Shown here one piece after another: positions 23,674-34,640 of a DNA stretch of 64,000 nucleotides. The DNA comes from Distichodus sexfasciatus (taxonomy: Eukaryota; Chordata; Actinopteri; Characiformes; Distichodontidae), in assembly GCA_032718565.1 (NCBI GenBank), contig JAVGVS010000001.1, positions 7,887,162 through 7,951,161 on the forward strand, given 5' to 3'. How positions within the stretch are numbered: position 1 is the first letter of the stretch; the number at the start of each line of letters is the position of its first letter. The notes beneath the pieces are model-generated. The model was not told the DNA's origin and did no database searches. It was given only the letters and a program-made list of their open reading frames with translations. A program made the translations under genes and the position numbers.

Positions 23674-24774
23674 GTTTGAGCTTTAGGTTCATGTTTTACG
23701 CAACTAACTAACAACGCGCGCTGGCCTCGTGTCGTTTTTGTTCCCACTCAGTTTTATTTTTATGGCTGCCAACGTTGCGACTTTTTCTGACTCGTGTGGT
23801 CCCGTAAAACTTGCTTGTTTCCACAGTGCGCGTTTATCTCGCGTTTCCGCCCGCCCTGCTTTAGCGAAGCACGCAGTTTAGGTGGCAAACTAAGTTTAAA
23901 AATAAGACTGTCAGGGTTTGTAAACCGAGCTCGACTAAAGTATTGCTCTGATAACTATCACGTGGCTTTAAAGTCACTCCGTTGTTTGGCCGAGTTGTTT
24001 TTCGTATAGTGTGTATTTTGTAGTTTATTTCGTACTTGTATTTTATTTTTTAACAATCGTTAAAGTTTTGAAGTTTGCTCCAGCTAACGTAGAGTCCGTT
24101 GAGGCCAACGCAGCGTCTGCGTGGCCAAGTATCAGGCGCGTCCGATCCACAGTTTTGGCTTTTAAAAAACTAGATATTTTAAAAATGGCTGTTAAGGGGT
24201 CGTGTTTTTACCCCGCTCATTATTTGAACGACACACTGAGTATTGTTTTTGACTGATTTCTAGATTGTTGTTAAAAGCTATTTTTTGCTCTTCTGGAAAC
24301 AGTGGGAGTTCGTGTGGGCCTTTCTAAAGGCTGCATGTTTATCTGCATGATGACAACGTGTGACCCAAACGGCCGATTTTTCCCTTGTGTAATTTCTTTA
24401 TAAATGTTGCCATCACTAGGATTATGTTTATGATGTGCTCGTTTGTCTGTTTTTAAACACGAAAAACTTGGAATGTAGATTGACCCCAAAATTTATACAT
24501 GTTGTATATGTAATGTGTGGCATATAAACAATCTTTAGGCCAACTATTTAGGGTAGTGGTGGTGACATAGTGGTAGGATACTTGGAAGTCTAGGTTCCAA
24601 TCCAGCTCTCTTCTACCACCAGCACAATCACCATTGGGTCCCTGAGCAAGGCCTTTAACCCTTTGAGTTCCTTCAGACAGACTGTCTCTGTAATTTGGAA
24701 GTGTAAGCTGCTCTGGATATGAGTGTCTGCTAAATGGCATAATGGTATTGAGGCTTTTTATTTATCTATTACAG
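23674..24774 (+). other. tent5c: TENT5C intron 1
   Basis: A 1.1-kb intron in the 5'UTR. No coding sequence. A family A SINE ends about 30 bp before the TATCTATTACAG acceptor. Confidence 0.55.
24548..24745 (+). mobile_element. tRNA-derived SINE, family A
   Basis: The head is TGGTGACATAGTGGTAGGAT, then GGTTCCAATCC (a decayed B box), the body CCATTGGGTCCCTGAGCAAG and the tail GCTGCTCTGGATATGAGTG then CTGCTAAATGGC. Confidence 0.8.
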
Positions 24775-24806
24775 TTTGTCTAAGGCAACTACACAGATCT
24801 TCGAAC

Positions 24807-25955
24807 ATGGCTGAAGCCTCCTCCAGCAACGAAAGTGTTCTTACCTGGGACCAGGTGAGCCGCCTGAATGAGGTGTTGACAGAGCCAGTGCCCGTCCACG
24901 GCCGCGGCAACTTTCCCACCCTGGAGGTGCGGCTGAAGGACATAGTACAGATGGTCCGTACCCGTCTAGAACAGAGGGCCATTAAAGTCAAAGACGTCCG
25001 TTTAAATGGCTCCACAGCCAGCCACGTGCTGGTCAAAGACATTGGTTGGAGTTACAAGGATCTGGACATCATCTTCCGGGTCGACCTCCCCCAGGAAGCA
25101 GAGTTCCAGCTCATCAAAGACGTGGTGCTGAGCACTTTGCTGGACTTTCTGCCTGAGGGCGTGAACAAAGAGAAGATCACCCCTATGACCTTAAAGGAGG
25201 CCTACGTTCAGAAACTGGTCAAAGTGTACACGGAGCAGGACCGCTGGTCCCTTATCTCTCTGTCCAACAACAATGGCCGCAATGTGGAGCTCAAGTTCGT
25301 GGACTCCATCCGCCGGCAGTTTGAGTTTAGCGTGGATTCATTCCAAATCGTTTTGGACTCCCTGCTCTTGTTTTATGATTTCTCCGAAACCCCAATGTCT
25401 CAGCATTTCCATCCCACTGTGGTCGGGGAGAGTGTGTACGGTGACTTCACTGTGGCTCTCGATCACCTCAGGAACAAGATGATTGCCACTAAAAGGCCGG
25501 AGGAGATCCGCGGTGGTGGCCTGCTCAAGTATTGTAACCTCCTGGTGAGGGACTTCAGGCCCAAAGATGAGGAGGAGTTTAAGGCTTTGGAGCGGTACAT
25601 GTGCTCACGCTTTTTTATTGATTTCCCCGACATCGGCGAGCAGCAGAGGAAACTGGAGGCCTACCTGCAGAGTCACTTTGTGGGCGAAGAGAAGAGCAAG
25701 TACGACTACCTCATGATCCTGCGGCGGGTCGTCAACGAGAGCACGGTCTGCCTCATGGGACACGAGAGGAGACAGACACTCAATCTGATCTCGCTCATGG
25801 CTTTCCGGGTGCTGGCCGAACAGAACGCCATACCGGACGCGTCAAGTGTCACCTGCTACTACCAGCCAGCGCCTTATGTCAGAGACCTGAATTTCAGTAA
25901 CTACTATGTGGCCTCTTGTAACCAGTCCATTCCGACATGGCTGCCATGTAACTAA
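24807..25955 (+). CDS. tent5c: TENT5C (FAM46C), non-canonical poly(A) polymerase / terminal nucleotidyltransferase 5C
   Basis: Single-exon coding region of 382 residues (human about 391). It adds poly(A) to cytoplasmic and ER-associated mRNAs, stabilising them; it is known for roles in plasma cells, erythroid cells and the germ line. The nucleotidyltransferase fold shows NGS at residues 67-69 and the catalytic DLD pair at Asp85/Asp87, with a further conserved acidic segment ELKFVDS at 161-167. Later family blocks are EEIRGGGLLKY (232-242), LLVRDFRP, YMCSRFFIDFPD, YDYLMILRRVVNEST, GHERRQTLNLISL and the C-terminal TWLPCN. Start: the ATG at 24807 gives MAEASSSN, matching the family start MAE, 32 bp after the acceptor at 24774. 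An open upstream frame is only intron. The region just before the terminus is shorter than in the human protein. TENT5A/B/D are less similar, and the neighbours support TENT5C. Confidence 0.97.
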   Translation: MAEASSSNESVLTWDQVSRLNEVLTEPVPVHGRGNFPTLEVRLKDIVQMVRTRLEQRAIKVKDVRLNGSTASHVLVKDIGWSYKDLDIIFRVDLPQEAEFQLIKDVVLSTLLDFLPEGVNKEKITPMTLKEAYVQKLVKVYTEQDRWSLISLSNNNGRNVELKFVDSIRRQFEFSVDSFQIVLDSLLLFYDFSETPMSQHFHPTVVGESVYGDFTVALDHLRNKMIATKRPEEIRGGGLLKYCNLLVRDFRPKDEEEFKALERYMCSRFFIDFPDIGEQQRKLEAYLQSHFVGEEKSKYDYLMILRRVVNESTVCLMGHERRQTLNLISLMAFRVLAEQNAIPDASSVTCYYQPAPYVRDLNFSNYYVASCNQSIPTWLPCN

Positions 25956-26045
25956 AGACAATCAGCAGAAGATGCTTGGCTGGGGAGACAAAATGATAGG
26001 CCAGCTGTTCGATTATAAATCACTTCCCCCAGTGAGCAGAAAGGA

Positions 26046-26052
<7 letters not shown>

Positions 26053-26076
<24 letters not shown>

Positions 26077-26151
26077 AAAGAAAAAAAAAAAGACAGTTTT
26101 GTGTGTTCTGTTTTTTTTTTTTTTTTTTTTTTTTTTTTGGTTTTTTTTTTT
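26053..26151 (+). repeat. tent5c: A-tract/T-tract foldback in TENT5C 3'UTR
   Basis: A23-G-A3-G-A11 (26053-26091) is followed, after a 19-base spacer, by T28-GG-T11 (26111-26151). In RNA these could pair as a hairpin of nearly 40 A-U pairs with two G-U wobbles. It starts about 100 bases after the stop codon. Exact homopolymer lengths may be affected by sequencing error. Confidence 0.85.
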
Positions 26152-27995
26152 GTCAGGGTTGGGTGGGCAAAGGAATCATCTTTATTGTTATCTGCAAAAA
26201 TGCAAAGACCTTTTGGATCCAAAGTGATATATTTTTAGTGTTTGGATTATATTTTGAGATTTTCTCCCATAAATTTATTTCTCAGATTGTTTTGTTGCCT
26301 TTGTGTCCCTGATCTAAGTAAATTTATTGCGAAACTAGGGAAAAAAATTCTTACTGTGCCTTAATGCTACCCTTATGTAGATGGTGAAAATGATTAGTGA
26401 TATTTAAGAAAAGAGTTTATGGGGCAGCACTGATACTTCACTTGTGATAAAATACACAAAAATATTGAAAAAAGCAAAAAAATGGAAATTGGCAAAAAAA
26501 AGTACAAAAGATTTGGGGGCATAAAATGTGAGCACAAGCTTAAACAGCAAAGTCCAATGTGCTGTGAAGAGGGGTTTGTTGTCTTTCTTTTCTTTTCTTA
26601 TTTTTAATCATTGACGAGCTGCTAGTACCTATGAGTTTTCTCCTGTGATCCTTATAACTCGCCTTGTTGCTCAGCTAACCATAAGCAGTGTTTGAGTGCT
26701 TTAAAGAGGAAGCTTTCTGTTCATATGGATCCAGGTGTGAAAGCGGTATGGTTAACAGCATTCAAAGCGGTGTGCTTCAGCCTCCTGCTGCCTTTGCCAA
26801 GTTCTATTTTGTTTTCTGGTGTAAAATTTGAATGTATGACTATACATCTTCCACCAGTAAACTTGTTCAGTCACTTACACAATTAGTCTGTGTTTATGTT
26901 GAGACATTTCTGGAGATTAAGACTTAGAACAGCGCCAGCAAATTTTTCAGTTGCTAGTATGCACGCTGGTGGTTGAAATGGATAAGTGAAACATGGGAGG
27001 GCGTTGGGTCCATCTGGCAAGGAGAAGACAGGCCAGCCTTTAGTGCGTATGACTTGTGCGCGGAACCTAATCGTCGATGAAAGTACACGTGTGCGAGGGA
27101 GAGGTGGTGCCCTTCCTTATTAGGGTAAGGCGACGAGCATAGAGTTCTCTTGAGTCTATCACGGCCCTTAGCGGGCTTTGCATTGCTGTGTAACAGGACT
27201 CCGAACTGGTGTCACAGAACTCTAAATTTATCCAGCAGGTCGGAACATGTATTTTTGCAGAGCTGCAGTTGTCTTATGACCAAGCTCAGTATTTTCATTA
27301 ACATTGGCAAGGCCTTTTGATGTGAATAGCTAATCAGTGTTTTTATGAGGTGTTTGTGTGAAGCTTCTCCCCCCACATCAACAGAAATGCTGGAGGTCCT
27401 CCGCTTGCTGTTATGTAATGGCTGCTGGCTGCTCGCTGGCTCTTACTACTAGGTTCTCTTCTTTTCCCTTCCCTTCATTTTGCTGGCTCTGCGTACACAG
27501 CTGCTGTGGGCTGAGGGTGTAAAGCACGCTGCTCGTACGCACCAGATAACCTGGAGAGCCCAACTCGGCCTCTTATCTGCATGCTGCACACACTCTGGAG
27601 GGAGGAGGGGAAGGGTCACAGTAGCCTCAGCAGGCAAGGGTCACACCCTGGGTCAGGCTGCATTGAACTGTGCATGATTTGCTCTTATGGAACTTTATAC
27701 TGTGGACCAATGTCTGAACTAGTGACAAAGCTCTCAAGTGCCTTTACCTTGTGGGTGTTGTGTGTCTGACTGATTAAACAGGCTGAGATGGTTTATCACT
27801 TCCTATTTCCCCTCCTCCTTATTCCCTCTCTTAACAAACCAGACTGACACTATATTATGGATCTAGACTTTTAGGTGTATAACGTGAAAATAGTTTGTGT
27901 TAAAGTCGGGGTGTTGTCTTCTCTGATCCGTCCTCACACCGAGTTTTGAAACCTAGTTGTCTAGTCATTCCAGTAATTGTCATTTCTTTCATTTA

Positions 27996-28076
27996 TTATT
28001 CTTTCTTTTTTTTTTTTTTCCCTGTTATTTACCCTATCTCCTTCTTCTTCTTCTTCTTCTTTTTTTTTTTTTTAAC
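27996..28076. repeat. Poly-pyrimidine / (CTT)n tract
   Basis: T-rich run, then several CTT units and a second T run, all pyrimidine apart from a short interruption. Confidence 0.9.
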
Positions 28077-29401
28077 CTCCTCCCTACCACCCAAAGCAAA
28101 CCTACGGGTTTCTGACCGGTTATTGCCGAGGCCAAATGACTCAAGCGCCCCGATTAAAGGATGCACTTTAGAGGTCATGTTATACTCCAAAACCCAGGTA
28201 GTTGTGTAAGCGCATAAGCTCTTAAATTACACGCCGGGTGTGGTGGAGGACGGATCTCAGGGAGACGGGATGTGACAAGGGCTTCTCTGTGTTTCTGTGG
28301 GGAAATTTAACAAAAAAAAACCTGTGGCTTCAACAGTCTGTCTGCAGCGTGACACTGTGTGTGTGTGTTTGTCTTTAGCATGACTCTTTTACCATCTGCT
28401 GTTTAGAATATTCCACTCTGTGTATATATGTGAGGGTCTTAGTTTCATGTATGAGACTCAAGTGTTTCCCCCCCCACCCCCCCCTTTACTTTCTCAGTCA
28501 AACACGCAGCCAACAAGTTTAGCTAGTACAGCTGCCAGTTTGAAAGCAAGTAGTGATTTGTGTGCAGGCTGGAGCTGCTGCACCTCACTATGGTCTGTCC
28601 GGTTGGAGCCAGTCCACTTCTAGCTCTCCTATTGAACACCATGTCCATGTCAGCATGTTTATCTTTATCAGCATGTCCAACTTCACCTCCGTAAGGGCCT
28701 GGTGTTGAAGGGCTTTGGCTGTATCACTTCCTATTTAAAGTGCCTGTGTGTACAGTAAGTCCATTTGTAAATATTGAGGTGATGATTGCGTTCATAATAT
28801 TCATGCTGATTGAAAAAGTGTCGTTTATTTTGATGCCTATATTTTGTTTTTGTTGTGTGGATTTATTTTTCTTTTTTTCCCATTTCTTTTTTTTTTTTAT
28901 TGTAATTCCAGAAGAAATTCCAAATAGTGATGTTCTCCGTGGAGTCTGGTGTTGGAGCTTTGCTTGTATGTTGCACTACAGCTGAAAGTGTATCTGTGCC
29001 ATTGTGACTTGTGACGGTGTCCTGGTTTGGGGGCGGGCGAAGGCTTTGCTTGGGACGGACACGCTTGTCTATAAAAGTACGAGTTTTGCTAATGCTGGAG
29101 GCCTTTTAGAAGCTCCCTTGCAACAAGAGTTGTGGGATTTTTGCAGTAGAATCTGTTTACATTTTGTTTGTCTGACAACGCCAGCGATCGTGATTAGGAA
29201 AGAATAAGAGATGACAGTGTCGCACTATATATATATTTTTGAATTTCTTTGGAATGAGCTTGTTTGTCAGCTTGGTGATTTGAGGACTTATGAAGATGTT
29301 TAATTATACAGTTTAATTTTTTCAGCACTTTTACCTCACTTTAATTTTCCTTTGGATGGAACTGAACATCAGGAAAATGTGTATGAAGAGGGGAAAAAAA
29401 T

Positions 29402-29407
29402 AATAAA
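29402..29407 (+). terminator. tent5c: Candidate TENT5C poly(A) signal
   Basis: AATAAA in GAAAAAAATAATAAAAG, with GT-rich TTTTGTTGTATG about 20 bases downstream. Confidence 0.55.
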
Positions 29408-31511
29408 AGTATTGAACCCCAGTTTTGTTGTATGAATCTTATTTCACCATGTCATGCTCCATTGAGCTACGTTTGTTTGTAGTGTAGCTGGTTCACAAAG
29501 CAGGATTTGTCAAAAAGACAGGAACTTAGAAATGAGGATTAGTTAAATAGGAGCTTCTCTTACCCTTTGAGTTGGGATTAAGTCAGTTTTGCTAAATGAT
29601 GACTCCTGCTTTGTGAAATACATTCAGGTTTTCTAACTGAACCATATAAAATGCACTCGGACAAATCTGACCAGAGGAACAGTTGTTAAATTTACTGTGG
29701 ATTGTGCAGATGATTTGTCAAATTTGTGTATTGCGTGATGGTTTCAAGCTCTTAAACACTGTAATGGTAGTGAAACCTTCTGTGCATCCTTGGTTAAAAC
29801 CAGTTGCTCGTCACAGCCTCGCTTCACTGCCTCTGCCGTGCTTTCAAGAGCTGTTAGTCAGCACGTAGTTGCTCTGGGTTAAAATACGATTTCATGCCTC
29901 TGAATGCACTTTTACTGAAGAAATGTGTTAATTCCAGCTTCACTTATTAAACCTATTTTGCACTAGTTGCCTCCTTTAATTTGGAAGTTCTCCACCCACA
30001 CTGTGTTTCTCTGAGGTGACTATTCTAGTCTGCTCAAAGCAAAGATAATACGTGCAATTGACTTTAAATGTTACAGCAGGTTTGGCAGTTCCCTTCAGGC
30101 CGCTTATGGCAGACTGCTCAAATATGTAATTACTCTGAATTCAGTTTGAAATTGCACAAGGAAAGTCTTTGGAATGTTTGCAAAGGCTTTTGCAATGATA
30201 CCAGCGCAAAAACCTGCTTTTCTCCGTTTTCTGTGAAAGTGTGGGAGCCGCACGCGATAAGTGTTACAACTGATTCCCATCCAGCAGCCACCCGTAAATC
30301 TCTGAGGAACTGTCGATTAGGAATTCTCATTTTACGAGAGCCTTCTGACTAATTTCGGCACAGAGACAGTGAGGCTGCTGAGGGGAAATCTTCAAGTCTG
30401 GAGGACTTCAGCTGCTGCTTTCACTGTTGTGGTGATGCTTTGCGTTGAACTATTTATAATCTCCAACGTCTTATACGTTTTCAGCTCTGCTCTCGCAGTG
30501 TGGAGCGTTCCCACAAATCTTAGATATTTCTAGACAAGACCTCCTCTAAAAGCTGTGTGGAAAGCTGCAGGAGGCAAAGCATGTGTCCAGACCAGTCAGC
30601 GAGCAACGAGCAGGAAAAAGAGCCGAAACAAAGCCCAATTTCTGGAATATTGCTGAAAGACATGCAGAGGGAAACAATGAAAATACTACACAGCAGAATG
30701 TTAGAGAGAGAGAATGTGGTGGGGGATGACTGGTGATCCTGGGAGAGTCTCTCTCTTGTTCTCTCCCCAACCCTCCATTCACTGTAGTCTGCTGGCGACC
30801 CTTTGCGGCTCAGGAGAAATTACAATGTTCTAATATCTGTCTCAATGTTACTTTTTGTATCATTTTGCTTGTTGAATTACTTCAAGTTCATCAGACTTTG
30901 TCTCACATTTAGGAGCTGAGTCTCCCCCTTTTAAATGAACATGGTAATTTTGACATAACAGCTCTGCAGCCTTACCATAGTAAAAAACGTAATACATCTT
31001 CCCTTTTGCACGTCTGAGCAGACTTGATCACTCGCAAAGTACCAGAATAAGAAAATGTGGTTGACACGTTGTGCAGATCTCCACGACTTTACATGATTAA
31101 GATAAAGGAACAGTAATTTTTTTCTTCCCTAATGCTTATCACTGGCTCGCTGATACCAAACCTTTTTTAATTAGAAGCATTCTTTTATCACTGCTATATC
31201 TTGAGCAGGAAAACACCATGTAATCTATTCTATTTAAGCAACACATGCACATTTTGATCAGATAGATGTTATGGTTTGTAACAGTTGAAGACTTGCTGTG
31301 AATATTAGCAAATTATTCTTGCACACAAAAAAAGTTTGGGAAATTAGGAAATTGGCAGCAGATGACCAGCTGGACCTTTTTCGGACTCAATGGACCTGAG
31401 ATGAATCCTAATTTATTATTGAACTCAGGTTAACTTTACCAAAATTTGCTGAGTGGATAATAAACAGCCCCAGCAACGATTAATCTGAAACTGTTAACTT
31501 GTGTATGAAAT

Positions 31512-31710
31512 GTTCCCGCACCCCGGTCGCCCACAGGAGGATGAGGTTCCCTACTGTGTCTTGCTTCCTCTCAAGGTTTCTTCCTGCTTGGAGGGAGATT
31601 TTCCTTGCCACTGTCGCCTCAGGCTTGCTTGTTGGGGGGTTCGAGCCGGTTATATGTAAAGCACTTTGTGACAATAACTGTTGTTAAGAGCACTATATAA
31701 ATAAATCAAT
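31512..31710 (+). mobile_element. LINE/SINE 3'-tail repeat (GGTTTCTTCCT...CACTTTGTGACAA)
   Basis: Contains TCAAGGTTTCTTCCTGCTTG, TTTTCCTTGCCACTGTCGCC, AAAGCACTTTGTGACAATAA and GAGCACTATATAAATAAATC. These blocks recur widely in fish genomes as the 3' end of L2-like LINEs and SINEs derived from them. Family assignment is from memory. Confidence 0.65.
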
Positions 31711-34089
31711 AGAATATAGCTGTGAATGAGTCCTACTAGTTACCCCATGCTGTTCACTTGCCCCATTTGCTTTGCTGAACATTGTTGAAACTTCACTAGT
31801 CTCAGCAATTGCTTTTCTTGTGCCGCTTGCCAATGTATCCAACTGTTTCCAAAAATATGACTGTGAGACATGACATTGAGCTCATGACACATGACATGAC
31901 ATTGGGTGGAATGTCTCAGTATGGTTGATTGCATATATACAGTATGCATATTGTATATATGATTGATTTGTTCTTTTGTTCTTAACTGCCTATACACTTC
32001 CCACTTACAATTTTGTGGCTTTAACATGACCTTATAAAAAGCTTGTTTGATAGCATATGGATCTTATCTCCAGGCATATGTTACTGGTCACATCTGCTGT
32101 CCCAAGAGCTGCTGGGGCTCGCAGAGCGTCTGTATGGCGTAGCCAAACATTAACAAACGCTTCACCCCAAAGTCCGGCATGTCAAGTCCAGAACAAATAA
32201 GATGAAGAGACTGTGTCCAGCACATGCTCAGAAACGGAAGGTTGTGTTTTAAATTATAAGCCGCGCTACGCAATCCGCCCATAAGTCGGGTAACGTAGAC
32301 CCTGAAATTACAGGACAATTTGCATTTGAGGTAATTTTTTTTACAGGCACGGAGAGGTCTGCCTGAACTCTGTATTTTAACAGTCTGAGAAAGCCAGCAG
32401 CTTAAACAAACTGTCCTTCCTTACCAGGAAATGCACAAGCTGCTCAAACAGTAACTGACATCAACATCTCTGAAGAGGTGCAATTTATAGGAGCTCAAGG
32501 TCCTGAGAAACAGGTGATCGGTGGAGGGAGGATAGCAGATGTTCCTGTGGCTGAAACAGAGAGAGAGGAGGAGATGAAAAAGAAGGGGGCAGGGGTAAAG
32601 ATGGGGTAAGACAAGGTTTAGATTGTACCAGTGCGGAGTGTTTCCTGTCATGGTTCAATGCCTCTTTTTGGTCATTTCTCAGAAATCTTATTTCACCTCT
32701 CTACACTCCTCCACCTCTTTGCACTCATTCTCTATTATGTTCACCTCACACCTGATGAGCCTCTGCTCTCTCTCAGCAGCAGGACGTCCACAACTACAAC
32801 CTTTTACATACACACTTCCCGACTGGTGCACACAATTTACCAAGTATATTGATCCGAGTTCTGGACTGGAGTCTCTTCAAATACGCCGTTCTCCAGCCTG
32901 TTAATGAGGTCATATCGGCTTTACTGTAGCAACTCTGATGGCCTTCCACATGCTGTGACCATACATCGTACACCATGTGTAGTCATTTGTCAACAGCGTC
33001 TGATTGAGATTCAAATGTAATCAAAGTAAGGCTCATTGCCTCATGTTTCTCTCCACATGCTTCATTGGGGGACTTGATTAAAAAGATGTTACACAGATAA
33101 GCTGTTCACATCTCACAGACTTCAGAACCAAAAATAAAACCAAACCTCACATTTTGACACTAAACATTTGTATCTTCTGACATGCTTAATCAGAAACAAC
33201 TCATACATATAATCTTTGATTTATTATACTTGCTTACATGCATTTCCTGTAGAGTATGTGCATTTTATCCCGCTTAGATTTTTAGGTATAATGCATATAT
33301 TTTCCACCAGCAAAAAAGTGTAGAAAGTCTTTAGATCTTTAAAATCATTTCACGTTAAACAATAACCTTCGACTTTAGACCAACACAGAGGCCCAAATGG
33401 CATTAATTCAGTTCTTTTTTTAAAATGCCATATAATTTGACTGACTTTTGAAAGAGAATTACACATTAAATTTGTTTGTAAAGTTTACAGAACTTATCAG
33501 TCTCTTATCAGTCTTCAGTCTTAGAAACTTGAACTTGAACAAACCTGACAACTGGCTATGTATTTTTTGCACTGCAGTGTATTTCCTTAGAAAAAACAGT
33601 TCTTTGAATAACAGCTGCAAAAAGTAAGACTCATTTTTCCAAACTGTAACTCTGCTCATCTATTTTTTTGCAGCCTGCAGATTGCTTGGAAATTTTTCAC
33701 AAGTCCAGCATAAATTTCCACAGGTGCACACGAATGGAACAATGGATAACAGTAAAGCTAAACGCTCAGAGTTACGATGAACAGTACAGCACAGAGGGAG
33801 CAACAGTGTCATTTAATTTTGTCATTTTTAATTAACCAAATTCAGACAGAATACTAATCTTGTCCTGGCTACTCAATTAAGAAAACCTTCAGTATAATTA
33901 TTATTTATCAAGAGCGTCTTATACATGCACTTTGGATTTGTATTATCACTTGTCAGTTTTACCTGCTGAGTCTGTAAACTTAATCCCCACAAGTCTCTCT
34001 GACACAGGAATGGCATGATAGTGTGTTGTATAAAGTATGATACAATATTTTCATAATTATTCCAAACATTTGCCTCATTCACGATTGTT

Positions 34090-34640
34090 GATCTTTTAAT
34101 TGGACGGGTGAGACATATAACTGGACACAGCAGTTGTAGTTTTAAGGGAATAGTTCATTAGTACACATATTGGGAAAAGCAGTCAATGACTTAATCGGCC
34201 AGTTTCAGTTAAATTTTAGTCAAGTTGTAGCACAGCTGCATTGCTGAATTTTCCACATACACAAAGTGTGACTTCAAGTGGAGAGTAGTCAACAACTATA
34301 TAAATATTCTGCAAAGTTACATAGTTTTGATCATATCAGTTATTTTAAATTCTGTAAATTTTTCCCCCAGTGCATGTTCATGTACTGTCCCCTTCAAAAC
34401 CTCCTACTGCCCCGTCCACTCTGCAACTGCATATTTGTGTCTCCTTCAATTATTAATAAAGATATGCACTCTTTCATTACAAAAAATGTCCAAGCTTTAA
34501 TAGTTAAGCATATTTACAGAATACAGCTTATCAGGACAAAAAAACAAACAAAAAAATTATTTGTTAAAAATAATAATTTGTTAATCCTACTCGAGGTAAT
34601 TGTGATCTTTATTTGAGGTCATATGGCCCAGCCCTAGTTG
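34090..34640 (-). mobile_element. GGGCTGGGC-type repeat, inverse copy
   Basis: On the - strand it starts CTAGGGCTGGGCCATATGAC then CTCAAATAAAGATCACAATT, matching the layout of the copies at 4262, 48017 and 53211. The left boundary is uncertain. Confidence 0.5.

Larger units (their letters stand above)
25956..29430 (+). other. tent5c: Probable TENT5C 3'UTR
   Basis: No gene within. It starts with an A/T foldback (26053-26151), and has a pyrimidine tract with (CTT)n (27996-28076) and a Pumilio-like TGTAAATA (28766-28773). It ends near the AATAAA at 29402-29407. A 3.4-kb 3'UTR agrees with the long 3'UTR of mammalian TENT5C, but the end is inferred. Confidence 0.55.

Noticed and set aside
24723..24806. 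In-frame upstream extension of TENT5C by 28 codons
   Set aside because: It begins at a GTG, runs through a SINE tail and crosses a good 3' splice site at 24774. The family start MAE lies at 24807.
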